A stretch of 64,000 nucleotides of DNA from Autumnicola psychrophila (GCF_031846645.1 NZ_JAVRHN010000010.1:1-64000), one strand, 5' to 3'. Shown: positions 1 through 7,277, counted from the stretch's first letter. Made by a program: numbers and translations. Notes: a model not told the origin generated them from the sequence alone.

Positions 1-8
1 GTGCAGTT

Positions 9-344
9 TTATATATCTCTTAAAATGTCTGAGAAGATGTCTTTGATATATAAATCGTTACCACTAACTTTCTCATATAGTTCCTGTAAAAGCCTTTTGG
101 TCTCCTCACTAGCATCTTTATATTGTAAATCTAAAAGAGAGTATCTATCATCTAAATTCCATAATCTGAACAGCATATCCGGTTGATCTTTTGACTTATA
201 TTTCTGTAGGATAATATTAATATGTGTACCATCCGAAGAAGCTGTTTTCCAATTGTATGTTGTTGGGTTTTTTCTTTCCCAAACAATTTTTCCTTTTTCA
301 GTTCCTTCAATTAGTCTTTTTAAATTTTCCTCTATTTTCATCAC
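9..344 (-). CDS. hypothetical protein, second gene of cassette 4
   Basis: A 111-residue soluble, charged protein that I do not recognise. It starts with ATG and overlaps the stop of the upstream gene by 4 bases, so the two are probably translated together. The N-terminal half holds a basic stretch with a W-x-x-x aromatic pattern (around residues 22-33), and the C-terminal half is predicted helical with many acidic residues. No signal peptide or membrane segment is visible. It lies in the last cassette visible in the integron-like array. The closing site of that cassette must lie left of the window, because no attC-like arm follows the stop codon inside it. Cassette proteins of this kind are usually orphans, so no function is proposed. 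Confidence 0.6.
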   Translation of the reverse strand: MMKIEENLKRLIEGTEKGKIVWERKNPTTYNWKTASSDGTHINIILQKYKSKDQPDMLFRLWNLDDRYSLLDLQYKDASEETKRLLQELYEKVSGNDLYIKDIFSDILRDI

Positions 345-862
345 TCAATATTTTTTTGCTCTAACAAACCGGTTAATTCTGCTAATTTACCACTTAATGT
401 AGAAAATTCACTTTCTACAGCATAGTAAACAGTATTTCCAGTATCCAAATCATCTTGATTTTTATTAAAAGGTTTTACTTCAGATAAACTTGATTTTAAT
501 TCATTTAAACAAGTTCCGATTTCATTTATTTCTTTTTCAAAATCTTTTTCTTGTTTATATGGAGCAAGTATTCTCCGAACTTTTCTATTTATCTCACTAT
601 AAAAATCTCTGGCATCCTGGTACGTTATATTAATGTCTAATTTATCGAGCCTTTGGATGATTTCTGTTAACTCAATAGTAATGGTCTGAATTTTAACTGC
701 TTTACCTGCTTCATTTGCTGCATTTTTTGCCCTTTTTGCTTCTATAAATGCAAATATTGAAAATAAAACACCTACAGCACTCAGTGCTGAACTTATCCAG
801 AACCCCCAGTCTTTATAAAAAGGGATTTGATTTGCTTGAATTTCTTTTAAAATTTCTTCCAT
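341..862 (-). CDS. hypothetical membrane-anchored coiled-coil protein, first gene of cassette 4
   Basis: A 173-residue protein with one membrane segment near the N terminus (about residues 19-41, rich in W, S, A, V, L, F and I). A long, mostly helical charged region follows (about 45-173), with heptad-like leucine and isoleucine spacing. The likely topology is an N-terminal anchor with a cytoplasmic helical tail. The ATG at 862 lies only 14 bases after the cassette boundary GTTAGGATGC (885-876), so the cassette leader is very short. The stop overlaps the next gene by 4 bases. The pair resembles two-gene cassettes seen in sedentary integrons, where membrane protein plus partner can be a defence or toxin system, but nothing here proves that. 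Confidence 0.6.
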   Translation of the reverse strand: MEEILKEIQANQIPFYKDWGFWISSALSAVGVLFSIFAFIEAKRAKNAANEAGKAVKIQTITIELTEIIQRLDKLDINITYQDARDFYSEINRKVRRILAPYKQEKDFEKEINEIGTCLNELKSSLSEVKPFNKNQDDLDTGNTVYYAVESEFSTLSGKLAELTGLLEQKNIE

Positions 863-875
863 TCTTTATAAAATT

Positions 876-1009
876 GCATCCTAACGTCTCATATAAAAAC
901 AGTGCGCGAGCGAGCTTGATTTTCCGTAGGAAAATCAGGCGCAGCAAGTACGCAAGAAGTTTTGATTTGGCACAAGTTTTAGCATTGTTTTTATATTTTG
1001 TTGTGAGGC
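876..1009 (-). other. attC-like site 3 (between cassettes 3 and 4)
   Basis: On the minus strand the site opens with GCCTCACAAC, which is the exact complement of the GTTGTGAGGC that begins cassette 3. It then runs through an arm with ATATAAAAAC and a conserved centre (GATTTTCC...GGAAAATC), and ends with the other arm GTTTTTATAT followed by GTTAGGATGC, the start of cassette 4. It is the most diverged of the three sites in the array, but its length and layout are the same. Confidence 0.7.
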
Positions 1010-1296
1010 GTCTTTTTAATTATCCGCGAGCCAAAACATCCAAATTTACCGAAAAAAAGCGCCAATTGCGTTTGAGTGAGGATTCTAACCAGTAGCTTTT
1101 TTTACTTCCCGCAAAACCTGGCAACTACCAATAAGCTAAAATTTGCAGATTTTCGTCCGTCGCAAAGAAGTCTTAAAAATGGCAATTATCGACCTTTATT
1201 AAACTGATTGGCTCCGTCTCAAAGTCCGATTACAGACCAAACCTTTTAAATCAAAATAGCCGAAAATTCGATTTTTGCCCCTACTCTGCCCTTGAT
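1010..1296 (-). other. gene-free cassette 3 body
   Basis: No reading frame of convincing composition is present on either strand between sites 3 and 2. The stretch includes one copy of a short dispersed motif (near 1175-1196) and another half-copy near 1248-1276. It may carry a promoter or RNA, but I see no clear hairpin-terminator. Confidence 0.4.
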
Positions 1297-1430
1297 GCCT
1301 CACAACGTCCCGTATAAAAAATAGTGCGAGCTGGCGAGCTTGATTGTCCGCAGGACAATCAGGCGTTGCAAGCAAGCACGGACTTTCGAATTGAGACAGG
1401 TTTGAGCATTTTTTTTATACAGTGTTGTGA
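1297..1430 (-). other. attC-like site 2 (between cassettes 2 and 3)
   Basis: On the minus strand it opens with TTTCACAAC, which pairs with the GTTGTGAAA at the start of cassette 2. It passes through the arm ACTGTATAAAAAAAATGC and a central inverted motif (TTGTCC...GGACAA), then the complementary arm TTTTTTATACGGGAC, and ends in GTTGTGAGGC, the start of cassette 3. Apart from the variable ends it is nearly identical to site 1 over about 125 bases, which suggests recent cassette amplification or shared ancestry. Confidence 0.75.
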
Positions 1431-1498
1431 AATAGTGCCTCCCGTCCGAGTGAGCCGGTTTGCTATTCAATCCGCTGCGTTTCAAATTTAAAGTTTAT

Positions 1499-1740
1499 AT
1501 TTTCTTACCTCTCAAAAAGGGCAAATTTGCGTTTTCTTTTTTTGTCCGTCCGAGTGAGAAAATCCGTTACAGTTTAGTTTTAAAATGAATTTTTCTTACC
1601 TCTCAAAAATGATATTTTTCGCGTTTCTTTTTTTCTCCGTTTGAGTGAGAAGTCCGTCGCCATTTAAACTCGATTTATCTTTCCTTCCAAAAATGGCATT
1701 TTAAAAGTCAGATTTTTATCCGAGTTAGTTTTAAATTTTC
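1499..1740. repeat. degenerate tandem repeat of about 90 bp inside gene-free cassette 2
   Basis: The body of cassette 2 (1431-1767) has no plausible gene. It holds two copies, and part of a third, of a unit of about 90 bases. Each unit begins near TTTTCTTACCTCTCAAAAA (about 1499 and 1590, then a worn copy near 1680) and contains GTCCGTCCGAGTGAGAA or a close relative (near 1545 and 1637). The units are clearly related but diverged. Confidence 0.6.
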
Positions 1741-1767
1741 TTTCGTTTTGTTTGTCAGAGGCATTTT

Positions 1768-1901
1768 TCACAACGTCCCGTATAAAAAATAGTGCGAGCT
1801 GGCGAGCTTGATTGTCCGCAGGACAATCAGGCGTTGCAAGCGAGCACGGACTTTCGAATTGAGACAGGTTTGAGCATTTTTTTTATACAGTGTTGCCCAA
1901 C
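1768..1901 (-). other. attC-like site 1 (between cassettes 1 and 2)
   Basis: On the minus strand it begins GTTGGGCAAC, which is complementary to the GTTGCCCAAC that starts cassette 1 at 2353. It continues ACTGTATAAAAAAAATGC, has the central inverted motif TTGTCC/GGACAA, returns through TTTTTTATACGGGAC, and ends in GTTGTGA, the first bases of cassette 2. The two long arms pair over about 12 of 14 bases (TATAAAAAA with TTTTTTATA), so the single strand would fold into one long hairpin, as attC sites must. Confidence 0.75.
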
Positions 1902-1904
1902 GTT

Positions 1905-2330
1905 TTATTTCAGTAATCTTACTGTCCCGTCATTTCCTTTTAAAAAGGTACTTTTCTCTTTACTAATCACTGTTCTTCCATTACCGCCAGGGCTCATTGC
2001 TCGACCAAGTTCAACAATATTCACAGATTTCTTATCTTTTAAAAAAACGATCAAATCATAAGAATCAGAATGTTGAATTCCGTTTTGTCTTATGTTAGAC
2101 AAGTTTAAATTTAATTCTTCTTCAATCTTTTCGATTTGAGAGTATGGCCCAAGGATAATTAAACTGTCCCATTCAAAATCTGTAATTTTTGCCAAATCAA
2201 CTTTACCGCTTTGAGAGCTCAATCCCGTCACGATTTTGTCTTTCAGAATTTCGTCATTTTCAAGTTGGAATAAGTATTCACAAGAAACAATAGAAACGAG
2301 CATAATTGCGATTCCAAATAATTTTTTCAT
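1905..2330 (-). CDS. putative lipoprotein, cassette 1
   Basis: A 141-residue protein starting at MKKLFGIA. The signal sequence ends in a lipobox-like SIVSC, giving lipid attachment at Cys17. I prefer this ATG to an upstream in-frame one because the upstream start would place the cassette boundary GTTGCCCAAC (2353-2344) inside the gene, and because the lipoprotein signal begins here. The mature part has alternating strands and ends in a basic tail; I do not recognise the family. It is the first cassette after the integrase gene and therefore the most recently inserted one if the usual integron rule holds. It would be anchored in the inner or outer membrane. Confidence 0.7.
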   Translation of the reverse strand: MKKLFGIAIMLVSIVSCEYLFQLENDEILKDKIVTGLSSQSGKVDLAKITDFEWDSLIILGPYSQIEKIEEELNLNLSNIRQNGIQHSDSYDLIVFLKDKKSVNIVELGRAMSPGGNGRTVISKEKSTFLKGNDGTVRLLK

Positions 2331-2343
2331 GATTTTTTCAAAT

Positions 2344-2428
2344 GTTGGGCAACGTATCAATAAATGCACTAGTGCATTATATTTTTGTAGTAAAATGCAC
2401 CGGTACCTTTATATCTACTTTGTCTTTA
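2344..2428 (-). other. candidate attI-like region between integrase stop and first cassette
   Basis: It lies between the integrase stop and the GTTGCCCAAC junction. On the minus strand it contains the palindromic stretch AATGCACTAGTGCATT close to TATAA, and a further GTGCATTTT repeat. Integron attI sites often carry repeated simple sites beside the insertion point, and these GTGCATT repeats could play that role. A similar TATAATGCAT stretch occurs just outside the detached HigBA cassette, near 8041-8060. Confidence 0.4.
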
Positions 2429-3553
2429 CTAATCTAAAGGGTTTTTTATTGTGAAAAAAATATTTGTGGCAACATGAGTATAGATTTCTGTTGTCTTTGT
2501 GCTCTTATGTCCCAAAAGCACCTGGATATACCTTAAATCTGTGCCGCTTTCCAGTAAATGCGTGGCGAAGGAGTGTCGTAACATATGCGGTGTTACCCGT
2601 TTTCTTATTCCGGCTCTCCGCGCTGCTTCTCTTACGATTTTTGCTATACTCTCAGCCGAATATTGATTTCCGGTAGGGCTTTCAAATAGAAAGTTCTTTG
2701 GCCTCCATTCTAAATAGTAAGTTCTTAGATCTTTAAGAAGTTTTTCAGAAAGAATAGTATATCTGTCCCTATTGCCTTTCCCAGATCTCACTTTAATAAG
2801 CATTCTTTTGCCATCAATATCATTCAATTTAAGACACAGTACTTCATTCCTCCTAAGGCCGGCAGAGTATAGTAAACTTACAATACAACGGTGTTTGATA
2901 TTCCGGGTTTTATTTATAATACAGAGCACATCTTCTTTGACCAGTACTTCTGGCAACCTTTCTTCTCTCCTGGGCCTTTCTATGGCATAAAACCTATTAG
3001 GCATTCCCATGACCACTTCATAATAAAACTTTATAGCATTAATGGCCTGGTTAATATAGGAATGGGATTTATTTTCTGCTATAAGCTTCTGCAAATAAAG
3101 TCTCACATCATTTTCATCAAGATCAGACAGCTCACGATCTCCGAAATAATTAATAAAAGCTTCAAAACAGGATACATAGGTTCTTACGGTGTTGTTTGCA
3201 TAACGCTTAAGTTCCAGTTTAGCGAGATAATTTTCGGGACAGGCTTTTAAACCTTCAGATTTCTCCCTGTTCCTAAACCATTCTACATCAAAAGAATCGT
3301 TTTCCCTTCCAAAATCACTCTTTGGAAAAAAGTAGTTGGAATTAATCCAGGCTACACCTTTAAATTGATTATAGATAAGATCCAGGTTGCCAGTGGTGTT
3401 TTTAACGTAAACCATCCTGAAGTCTTCACTCCACTGTACACCCGGCAGGTTTCCTGCCAACGCTTCTATAACTTTGTCTGAATAAAACTGTAATCCAATG
3501 CACTTCTGCTTATCGATAAGCAAATGTTTAAGGGTGATAAATTTCTTATCCAT
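2429..3553 (-). CDS. tyrosine recombinase of the integron-like array
   Basis: A 374-residue tyrosine recombinase with core-binding (SAM-like) domain at about residues 105-185 and catalytic domain at about 200-365. All catalytic residues are visible: Arg234 in GLRRNE, Lys259 in SGKGN, His323 and Arg326 in HMLRH, His349 in LGH, and Tyr358 in IYTH. It has an extra N-terminal domain of about 100 residues ahead of the core-binding domain. The stretch between Lys259 and His323 is of XerD-like length, so the extra helix insertion that marks classical IntI is not evident. It is followed by attC-like sites, so I infer that it integrates and excises cassettes. The ATG at 3553 faces a palindromic operator shared with the divergent Zn-ribbon gene. 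Confidence 0.85.
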   Translation of the reverse strand: MDKKFITLKHLLIDKQKCIGLQFYSDKVIEALAGNLPGVQWSEDFRMVYVKNTTGNLDLIYNQFKGVAWINSNYFFPKSDFGRENDSFDVEWFRNREKSEGLKACPENYLAKLELKRYANNTVRTYVSCFEAFINYFGDRELSDLDENDVRLYLQKLIAENKSHSYINQAINAIKFYYEVVMGMPNRFYAIERPRREERLPEVLVKEDVLCIINKTRNIKHRCIVSLLYSAGLRRNEVLCLKLNDIDGKRMLIKVRSGKGNRDRYTILSEKLLKDLRTYYLEWRPKNFLFESPTGNQYSAESIAKIVREAARRAGIRKRVTPHMLRHSFATHLLESGTDLRYIQVLLGHKSTKTTEIYTHVATNIFFTIKNPLD

Positions 3554-3612
3554 GGATCCAGGTATTCATTAATACTGATAAAAGTAAGAACCCCGTGTTC
3601 CATATCTGTAGA

Positions 3613-3648
3613 TTAGACGTATATTATACGTCTAATAAAACGTCTATA
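3613..3648. promoter_or_regulatory. perfect 23-bp palindrome plus a third half-site, candidate operator
   Basis: TTAGACGTATA and its exact complement TATACGTCTAA are separated by one base (3613-3635), and a further ACGTCTATA follows at 3641-3648. The sites lie between the divergent starts of the integrase gene (3553) and the Zn-ribbon gene (3661), so one dimeric repressor could control both. The regulator is unknown. Confidence 0.55.
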
Positions 3649-3660
3649 CATCCAAAAATC

Positions 3661-4050
3661 ATGAAGCCTTATCAATTTTGCCTGTCCTGCAATAAAGAGC
3701 TCGAAGGAAGGAGTGACAAAAAATTTTGTGACGCCTATTGCAAAAGTGCGTATCATTATAATAAATCGCGCGATGACACAGGAAGCTTTTATTTAAAAGT
3801 AGACCGGCAGTTAAAGCTGAATCGTAAAATCCTGAAAAAATTTAATAAAGCAGGTAAAGCTACTGTCAGATCTAAGGTGTTATTGAGCCAGGGCTTCAAT
3901 CCAAATTTCTTTACTCATTATTGGAAAAACAGCAGCGGTGATGTTTATCTTTTCGTTTATGAGTACGGTTTCCTATCCCGTCTGGAAAATGGTAAAAAGA
4001 AGTATATCCTGGTCACCTGGCAACCTTATATGGAAAAATCTCTTCTCTAA
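3661..4050 (+). CDS. Zn-ribbon-containing hypothetical protein
   Basis: A 129-residue protein. Near the N terminus it has a four-cysteine cluster, C-L-S-C followed after about 14 residues by F-C-D-A-Y-C-K, typical of a small zinc ribbon of the DUF2116 type. The rest is basic and aromatic, with K-rich helices at about 55-80 and a C-terminal part ending in TWQPYMEKSLL. I chose the ATG at 3661 over an in-frame upstream ATG because the upstream start would run through the palindromic operator at 3613-3635. It is divergent from the integrase with 107 bases between starts. Proteins of this layout are common hypotheticals in Flavobacteriaceae; a nucleic-acid-binding role is possible but unproven. 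Confidence 0.65.
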   Translation: MKPYQFCLSCNKELEGRSDKKFCDAYCKSAYHYNKSRDDTGSFYLKVDRQLKLNRKILKKFNKAGKATVRSKVLLSQGFNPNFFTHYWKNSSGDVYLFVYEYGFLSRLENGKKKYILVTWQPYMEKSLL

Positions 4051-4490
4051 TAAATTAGAAGCTAAGCCTGCAACAACTTTCATAGAAATTAAATTTCGGG
4101 TAGTCCTTCGGTTGCTGAGTTCCATTTTCTTATCAGCCAATGCGGCTAATATATGTTAAAAAAATTCAAAATTGCGAAAGGCAAAACTTACTTTTTATCC
4201 CCTACTTCCTTACCAATTTCATGGATTCAGCAAAACTCCTTTTTACTATTCAGTCTTAACTATTGTGCTTGTCTTTCCTAGATTATTTTACCAGAGAATT
4301 TTTTACCTCTACAATCCTCATTATTTTTTCAAGACGGAAAAAATTTTGCCCTTGTAAATCTATGAGCTGTTGTAAAAATTCAATACCACTAACTCTTATC
4401 CAAATTTTACTATAGTTGGTGTTCCAAAACAGCAATTTTCGAAATATATACGTAAGGTTTTTACTGCTGAAAGTTTTCAGCTTACATTTT
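4051..4490. other. intergenic stretch without recognised content
   Basis: AT-rich sequence between convergent genes. Short frames on both strands lack coding character, and I see no strong hairpin followed by a T-run. Confidence 0.4.
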
Positions 4491-5729
4491 TTATTCTGAA
4501 GATCCTCCACCGCCGGAATGTTTTTTTCTTATAGAGGAAAACCTGAAATATGTAAGTCCTTTCCACAACCACTCCACCGGGCCCTGCTTAAAATATTTTA
4601 ACCAATATTCACTTAATTTCAGCTGTAAAAAAAAGATAAACACAGCGAAAACCACATTTATGGCGGGCGATGTAGTATCGAATAATCCTAATCCAAACTG
4701 ATAAAAAAGGAGCAAACCAAACACTGTTTGCAGCAAATAGTTTGTTAAAGCCATCTTGCCCATTGCTCCCAAGGGCTTTAGTAGTTTATAAAAATAACTG
4801 CTCCTGAAGAGGAGCGTAATTCCTGTGATATAAAATATCGTGAGACAGGCATTATAAATACTAAACAGGAAACTTGCCAGCCATTTTAATTCCGGTACAA
4901 CCGTAATGCCCGGAATAGTAACCAGGTTAAACATATACATTAGCAATCCAATAAACAGCAGGAAAAGAACAGCTTTTTCCGAAGATTTATTCCAATTCAT
5001 AAATTTCGAAATATTCTGTTCTATAGCAGAAAACAGTCTTGTACAGCCGGCATAAAAACCCAACATAAAATATCCAAAGGTCATTAGAAGCCTTCCGCTT
5101 TCCAACTGATATTTAATTTTTGCCGGCCCGGAATCCCAATTGCTTTTAAGAACAGAGAGAAAATCTTCATTTTGAACAAGAGCATAATATCTTCCTGCCT
5201 CCTCTTCCATAGGAAAACTGACTTCAGCCTTTATTTCCTGCCTTTGGAAAAGCTCGTAAAAATGAGTGGGAAAATTTATTATCAACATTACCGAAAGCGC
5301 CAGAAGCAGCTTTGGCGAAAGATTTCGAAAAAATAATAGTACCACTCCCAGTACTGCATAGATCGCCAGAATATCACCGCGCCACAAGATATGATGAACA
5401 ACCCCAATAAGAAACAGCAGAAATAAGCGCCAGCTGTAAATCGTAAAAAAACGGATATTTGATTTATTTTTGCGAAAATGCAGGTAAAAACTCAGCCCAA
5501 ACAAGAAGGAAAAAACTGAGAAAAATTTTCCGAATACCAGCGCACCAAAAATACCCATTGCTATTCCATCTGGTGTACTGTCGTATTTCGCGTAAACCTC
5601 TGCCGGCAATGCAGCTCCAGTGTACCAGATGATCATGTGGGCGTACAAGATGCCTGCCAATGCAAATCCTCTTAAAACATCTATAGTCTCAATCCTCTTT
5701 TTAGAGGTTGTAAAAGAACTTTCTCCCAT
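4491..5729 (-). CDS. DUF418 / acyltransferase-like integral membrane protein
   Basis: A 412-residue polytopic protein with about ten hydrophobic segments. It opens with the family signature R-I-x-x-I-D-V-L-R-G-F-A-L at about residues 12-24. Next come a GxxxFGKFFSxFSFLFG segment and a conserved L-R-S-x-Y-x-x-L-x-P-L-G-x-M-G-x-x-A-L-T-N-Y motif in the second half, which is the DUF418 domain. Relatives resemble HGSNAT/acyltransferase-3 membrane enzymes, but their substrates are not known. The ATG at 5729 gives the usual family length. The gene stands alone and does not look like part of the cassette array. Confidence 0.8.
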   Translation of the reverse strand: MGESSFTTSKKRIETIDVLRGFALAGILYAHMIIWYTGAALPAEVYAKYDSTPDGIAMGIFGALVFGKFFSVFSFLFGLSFYLHFRKNKSNIRFFTIYSWRLFLLFLIGVVHHILWRGDILAIYAVLGVVLLFFRNLSPKLLLALSVMLIINFPTHFYELFQRQEIKAEVSFPMEEEAGRYYALVQNEDFLSVLKSNWDSGPAKIKYQLESGRLLMTFGYFMLGFYAGCTRLFSAIEQNISKFMNWNKSSEKAVLFLLFIGLLMYMFNLVTIPGITVVPELKWLASFLFSIYNACLTIFYITGITLLFRSSYFYKLLKPLGAMGKMALTNYLLQTVFGLLLFYQFGLGLFDTTSPAINVVFAVFIFFLQLKLSEYWLKYFKQGPVEWLWKGLTYFRFSSIRKKHSGGGGSSE

Positions 5730-5842
5730 AGAAAACTATCGCACATATCAAAAAATCAGGTTTATACAAATACCTGTCCATCTCACAAAAAAATATCTCA
5801 TCCTGCTTAACTCTCGCTCATTATTTTTAAATACATGCCAAA

Positions 5843-5898
5843 AATAACACTCATAAAGAGGATGCGGAAAAGAAGTTACAAGTGTTATTAGTTTCCGC
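5843..5898. other. interleaved inverted repeats able to form an H-type pseudoknot
   Basis: AATAACACT (5843-5851) is complementary to AGTGTTATT (5881-5889), and GCGGAAA (5864-5870) is complementary to TTTCCGC (5892-5898). The order A, B, A', B' is that of a pseudoknot rather than nested hairpins. The segment lies upstream of the DUF418 gene and downstream of the hydrolase gene. Confidence 0.35.
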
Positions 5899-6015
5899 AG
5901 TTTAAAGAACGCCCGAAAATAGCAATTTTCGGCCTAAAAAGCTTTGGATTTCCGTCAAACCAAATGAAAAATTTTTATAATGAAGGCTTTTTAAAAATAA
6001 ATCAATTATTCTGTT

Positions 6016-7044
6016 TTAAATCTGTTCCTTCCAAACTTCAGGTTCAGGCTGAAAGAGTACATCCAGTGTTTCCTGTAGAAAATTTACTATTGCTTTCAGG
6101 ACAGCATCTGTGTTTTTTGATTTCAAATTGCTTCCCATGAAATGCGTCTTTGGAGTTTCCAGTTGAACGAGTTCCTTCTGATCCTCTGGAGTAGAAATCA
6201 TGCTGTGTACAGCAGGAAAAACTTCGACTTCTACATGTTCATCTTCCTTGAGGAAGTTTTCATAATAGTAAAGCGTCAACACCGGGCAGTGCACGTTTTT
6301 AAAAGTTTCCTTTTTCATGGTGGTTTCCAGCAAAACCTGTAAATCCACCAGGGCTTTTGAAGGATATATGGTATCAAAATATTGTGCCGTTGCTTTAGAT
6401 TCCAACTCAATTTCCCTGTGCTTACCTAAAGATACAAGGTTTGCCAGTTCGTAACCCCAGCGTGTGCTTAGCAACAAAGTTCCATTAACATCATCCTCAA
6501 TATTTGGAGAAATATTGATGAGAGCATGAACAGAATTTGGATATGTGGCTGCCAGTTTTAAGGCTAATATCCCTCCGGTAGAAGTACTCATGATGATTAC
6601 CTTTTTTCCGATTTTTTGACCTATTACCAGAGCCTCTTTAGCCGATGCCCAGGCAGCTCCCGGAGAAAAAGTTTCTAAAGCCTCCTCAGGTTTTAATCCG
6701 TGGCCGGCCCAGCGGGATAAATAGATGTTTGCTCCCAAAGTATCAGCAACCTGAACATTCACGGGATAACCATCCCGGTAACTTCCGGCGAATCCGTGCA
6801 GATAAACGATGCTATATTCAGTTACTTCCGGACTTCCATTTGCCCATAATATTCTCGCCTGGTTGTCTTCCCGAACAGGCTTTTTCGCTTCTGTGGTAAT
6901 TATCTGACTGTCGAGTGTTTTTAAATCATCCGGAAGCTCAGGAAGTTCTTCAGAATATACAGGTGTCGGTATCTTAGGACCGGTGAAGTAAGTAATAATG
7001 AGGCCAATTATGATTATAAGAAGAATCCAATATCTTTTTTTCAT
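6016..7044 (-). CDS. membrane-anchored alpha/beta hydrolase
   Basis: A 342-residue protein with an N-terminal membrane anchor (about residues 4-22) followed by an alpha/beta-hydrolase fold. The oxyanion HGF is at about residue 83 (YLHGFAG). The nucleophile elbow is S-T-S-T-G-G near residue 155, where the usual first glycine of GxSxG is a serine. The catalytic histidine is likely in K-T-H-F-M near residue 299, after a V-H-S-M segment. The substrate is unknown; serine esterase or lipase-like activity is an inference. A TATTTTTG box (complement at 7071-7078) places a promoter about 30 bases before the ATG. It is probably exposed on the periplasmic side. Confidence 0.75.
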   Translation of the reverse strand: MKKRYWILLIIIIGLIITYFTGPKIPTPVYSEELPELPDDLKTLDSQIITTEAKKPVREDNQARILWANGSPEVTEYSIVYLHGFAGSYRDGYPVNVQVADTLGANIYLSRWAGHGLKPEEALETFSPGAAWASAKEALVIGQKIGKKVIIMSTSTGGILALKLAATYPNSVHALINISPNIEDDVNGTLLLSTRWGYELANLVSLGKHREIELESKATAQYFDTIYPSKALVDLQVLLETTMKKETFKNVHCPVLTLYYYENFLKEDEHVEVEVFPAVHSMISTPEDQKELVQLETPKTHFMGSNLKSKNTDAVLKAIVNFLQETLDVLFQPEPEVWKEQI

Positions 7045-7070
7045 ATTTAAGGAAGAACAACTGATGACCT

Positions 7071-7078
7071 CAAAAATA
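7071..7078 (-). promoter_or_regulatory. TAnnTTTG -7 box for the hydrolase gene
   Basis: On the minus strand the sequence reads TATTTTTG, matching the Bacteroidota -7 consensus TAnnTTTG. It lies 27 bases before the ATG at 7044. No convincing -33 TTTG is seen at the usual 19-20 base distance. Confidence 0.4.
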
Positions 7079-7140
7079 ATAAAAATTGAATCCCGATTCT
7101 TTTTGTTTCGTAAAAAGTAGTTTAATGATTAAGATTTCCA

Positions 7141-7258
7141 AATGGTCGGAGCAGGCATTGGGTTGCCGCAGGAAAATCCGCTGAGCAAGTGAGCACGATG
7201 TTCCGATTTAAAAACGGTTGAAGCATTATTTTTTATCTCAGTTCTTTGGTTGCCCTTA
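7141..7258 (-). other. decayed attC-like site closing the higBA cassette
   Basis: It shares with the array sites, in the same order, a CCGCAGGA-type centre, a GAGCA(A/C)G...GCACG stretch, and GAAGCATTATTTTTTAT, then ends at GTTGCCCTTA. The far arm (TATAAAAAA) is not recognisable below 7150, so the site is probably half-lost and the cassette fixed. Confidence 0.55.
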
Positions 7259-7277
7259 GTTCTTTCCGCAATCTTTC

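Larger units (their letters stand above)
1..3553 (-). mobile_element. integron-like cassette array with co-oriented integrase
   Basis: Read on the minus strand, a tyrosine recombinase (3553 to 2429) is followed by a junction at 2353 and then by cassettes separated by three similar sites at 1901-1768, 1430-1297 and 1009-876. Each site has inverted arms around a conserved centre. Each cassette begins with GTT plus 4-7 bases that are complementary to the start of its own closing site: GTTGCCCAAC with GTTGGGCAAC, GTTGTGAAA with TTTCACAAC, and GTTGTGAGGC with GCCTCACAAC. That is the R'/R'' rule of integron attC sites. The array runs off the left window edge. Integrase and cassettes share one direction, unlike class 1 integrons but as in some inverted integrons. 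The function is inferred from this architecture. Confidence 0.75.

Noticed and set aside
748..1095. Plus-strand frame of 115 codons
   Set aside because: It crosses the attC-like site 3 and the start of a minus-strand gene, and its composition is not protein-like.
1300..1485. Minus-strand frame of 61 codons in attC-like site 2
   Set aside because: It consists mostly of the palindromic site and would need to be recreated at each site copy; it is a by-product of the repeat.
1792..2061. Plus-strand frame of 89 codons
   Set aside because: It begins in attC-like site 1 and overlaps the lipoprotein cassette on the opposite strand.
4283..4510. Minus-strand frame of 75 codons after the DUF418 gene
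   Set aside because: It overlaps the DUF418 end, is AT-rich with biased lysine and phenylalanine content, and shows no recognisable character.
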